The notes below the pieces were generated by a model. The model was not told the origin of the DNA, did not search any database, and saw nothing but the letters and a program-made list of their open reading frames with translations. A DNA stretch of 64,000 nucleotides. Source: Hyphomicrobiales bacterium (GTDB lineage Bacteria; Pseudomonadota; Alphaproteobacteria; Rhizobiales; Rhizobiaceae). The position numbers and the translations under genes are program-made. The stretch is from the NCBI GenBank assembly GCA_021775415.1, contig JAJFHV010000013.1, positions 372,001 through 436,000 of the forward strand, written 5' to 3'. Shown piece by piece: positions 62,581-64,000 of this stretch (positions are counted from its first letter, which is position 1; each line of letters starts with the position of its first letter).

Positions 62581-64000
62581 TTACTGAAAATCAAAGGCTG
62601 AAACGCCCCGCACCATGTCATCCAGTCCGAGCGGCCGGGTAAGCGGCGGATAGGCGCGTGCAATACAACCGCGCCGTTCGCACAACCGGCATCCGGGTCC
62701 AATTTTCATCGGCTCACGAGCGCTTGGACCCACCAACCCGTCGGCGTAAACCACATTTGCAGCGTGCGCTATATCAAAGCCAACCAGTAGTGCCGTGCGT
62801 TGGGGCCGGTCAAAGTATCCAGACCGCAGGCCCTCAACAGTGCGCCCGATCACGACGAAGCGCGCATCTTCCGGCGTAATCACAGCCTCGGCGAAAATCT
62901 GCCCCGGACTGCCAAAAGCCTGATGCACAACAAGTTTTGGGCAATCCCCGCCAAACCGGGTTGTGGGGAAGCCATTCGCGCCCGCCCGTCGTATCCGGTT
63001 TCCGGCCGCATCAGTTTCCATGACAAAAAACGGCACTGCATTTTGCCCGTGTTTTTGCAGCATTGTCAGTCGCCATGCCGCCTGGGCAAAGGTCACGCCG
63101 AAACGCGACCGTAACACATTGATATCACACCGCAATCTGCGTGCTGTACTCAAAAAGCGGTCATAGGGAAGCATCATGGCAAGTGCCAAAAGCCGGGCAA
63201 ATTCAAATCGTGCGAGGCGGCGGGATTCGTCTGACGTAAGATTTAAAAATCCGACCTCCTCGTCGATCAGGTCTTTTTCCGCAAGCAGTGCTACCTCGAC
63301 CGCAACCTCTTGAAGTTGATCAGCTGGCGAGAGGCGCTCGGAAATCATCAACCGGTTTGAATGGCGGTCAAACCGTCGCCGCCAGTCCGGCATGGTTTCA
63401 ACCGGCAGGAACTGAACTGTAAGCTCGTGTTCTTGAACCAGCCATCGCCGAAGTGCGGCCATCAGGCCGTCAGACAGATCAAACTGGTCAAGCAGGTTTT
63501 GTGCCGCGCGCTCAATTGCAGGAACATAGGGCGAGCGTTGCTCGAACGCCTGACGCATTTCATCAACCGGCAATCTTGCGCCATCCAGAACCGCACCGCT
63601 TCCCTCCTTGGCCATCATGCTGGAAAGTCCTGAAAGCCGCTCAAGAGATTCCCGGTATCCTTGGTACAGTTTGATCATCGCGCCCGCCACATTTGGGGCC
63701 GCCTCTGTAAACTCAATCAGTTCGCTACTGTCCGGCGCGGAGCCAGCAAGCAGCGGATCTGAAAAAGCCTCATTCAACTGCCCCATCAAATTGGCTTCGC
63801 CAGTGCCTTGCAGCCCCTCAAGGTCAATTTCATAGGTGGAGGCCAGCTTCAACAGCAGCTGGACAGTCAATGGGCGTTGATTGCGTTCGATGAGATTGAG
63901 ATAACTTGCAGAAATTCCAAGTTCTGTGGCCATCGCGGTCTGGGTAAGGCCGAGGCCGGAGCGAATGCGGCGAATTCTCGGTCCGGCAAATATCTTTTGA
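62581..64000 (-). CDS. RamB/ScfR-type short-chain fatty acyl transcriptional regulator; start outside window
   Basis: Open from the stop at 62581 to the right edge, about 473 residues; the true start lies just beyond 64000. The N-terminus shows an XRE helix-turn-helix (RIRRIRSGLGLTQTAMATEL, GISASYLNLIERNQRPLT), the middle has an IrrE/ImmA-like domain (VEVALLAEKDLIDEEVGFLN, RRLARFEFARLLALAMMLPY), and the C-terminus a Cys-rich motif (GPGCRLCERRGCIARAYPPL) of the DUF2083 type. This combination is the ScfR/RamB family, which controls acetate, propionate or glyoxylate metabolism. An internal ATG at 63933 would remove the first DNA-binding helix and is not the start. Confidence 0.92.
   Translation of the reverse strand, partial: QKIFAGPRIRRIRSGLGLTQTAMATELGISASYLNLIERNQRPLTVQLLLKLASTYEIDLEGLQGTGEANLMGQLNEAFSDPLLAGSAPDSSELIEFTEAAPNVAGAMIKLYQGYRESLERLSGLSSMMAKEGSGAVLDGARLPVDEMRQAFEQRSPYVPAIERAAQNLLDQFDLSDGLMAALRRWLVQEHELTVQFLPVETMPDWRRRFDRHSNRLMISERLSPADQLQEVAVEVALLAEKDLIDEEVGFLNLTSDESRRLARFEFARLLALAMMLPYDRFLSTARRLRCDINVLRSRFGVTFAQAAWRLTMLQKHGQNAVPFFVMETDAAGNRIRRAGANGFPTTRFGGDCPKLVVHQAFGSPGQIFAEAVITPEDARFVVIGRTVEGLRSGYFDRPQRTALLVGFDIAHAANVVYADGLVGPSAREPMKIGPGCRLCERRGCIARAYPPLTRPLGLDDMVRGVSAFDFQ

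Overview
The window looks like chromosome of an alphaproteobacterium, most likely Hyphomicrobiales. The pointers are a GcrA-type cell-cycle regulator, a class I lysyl-tRNA synthetase, a complete Tad/Flp pilus cluster with cpa-style genes, a SAM-II riboswitch in front of an O-succinylhomoserine sulfhydrylase gene, an ApaG gene beside it, and a long dCTP-deaminase-like protein. Base composition is moderate, coding density is high, and many operons use ATGA or TGATG start/stop overlaps. I saw no tRNA, rRNA or CRISPR array.

Layout. 1-3.1 kb: dipeptide epimerase (cut by the window edge), phosphomannomutase/phosphoglucomutase and a retropepsin-like protease. 3.3-16.5 kb: an orphan PhnD-like binding protein, then the Tad pilus locus in two arms. 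A minus-strand arm carries two TadE/TadF-like pseudopilins and a small secretin-N-domain protein; a plus-strand arm carries flp pilin, cpaA-F, tadB and tadC; tadD is convergent at the end. 16.6-28.5 kb: leucyl aminopeptidase, a MarR-like regulator, an NlpC/P60 hydrolase, then a minus-strand Yej-type peptide importer (two tandem YejA-like proteins, YejB, YejE, YejF, followed by a GhrA-like dehydrogenase) downstream of a membrane-anchored cytochrome c. 28.7-38.2 kb: KdsB, prephenate dehydratase, NudC, a HIT protein, a decayed stretch with an amidase remnant and palindromic repeats, a VWA-like protein, nitronate monooxygenase, an unrecognised Pro/Gln-rich membrane protein, PPK2 and a PiT phosphate transporter. 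38.4-52.6 kb: GcrA, argD-argF-hslO behind a structured leader, an RND pump, TrkH, ApaG, riboswitch-controlled metZ, a dCTP-deaminase-like protein and a pentapeptide-repeat protein.

The most striking region is 52.6-58.2 kb. A family 2 glycosyltransferase gene is split by a 3881-bp transposon (53225-57105) with perfect 26-bp terminal inverted repeats and a 6-bp target duplication (GGAAAT). The element encodes an IS1595-type transposase plus passengers: a DUF6471-like small protein with a membrane protein, a Panacea/SocA-domain protein overlapping a RelE/ParE-like small protein (a likely toxin-antitoxin pair), and a 145-aa conserved protein. The rest of the window holds a solute-binding protein, a sterol-desaturase-like hydroxylase, a TerB-like protein, class I LysRS, a DUF6460-like protein and a RamB/ScfR-type regulator cut by the right edge.

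Two RNA-level controls stand out. In the metZ leader, the 3' pseudoknot strand of the SAM-II aptamer is exactly complementary over 8 nt to the first arm of a terminator, which fits transcription attenuation. The argD leader holds several hairpins (two with U-runs) overlapping a possible 24-codon Arg-rich leader ORF.
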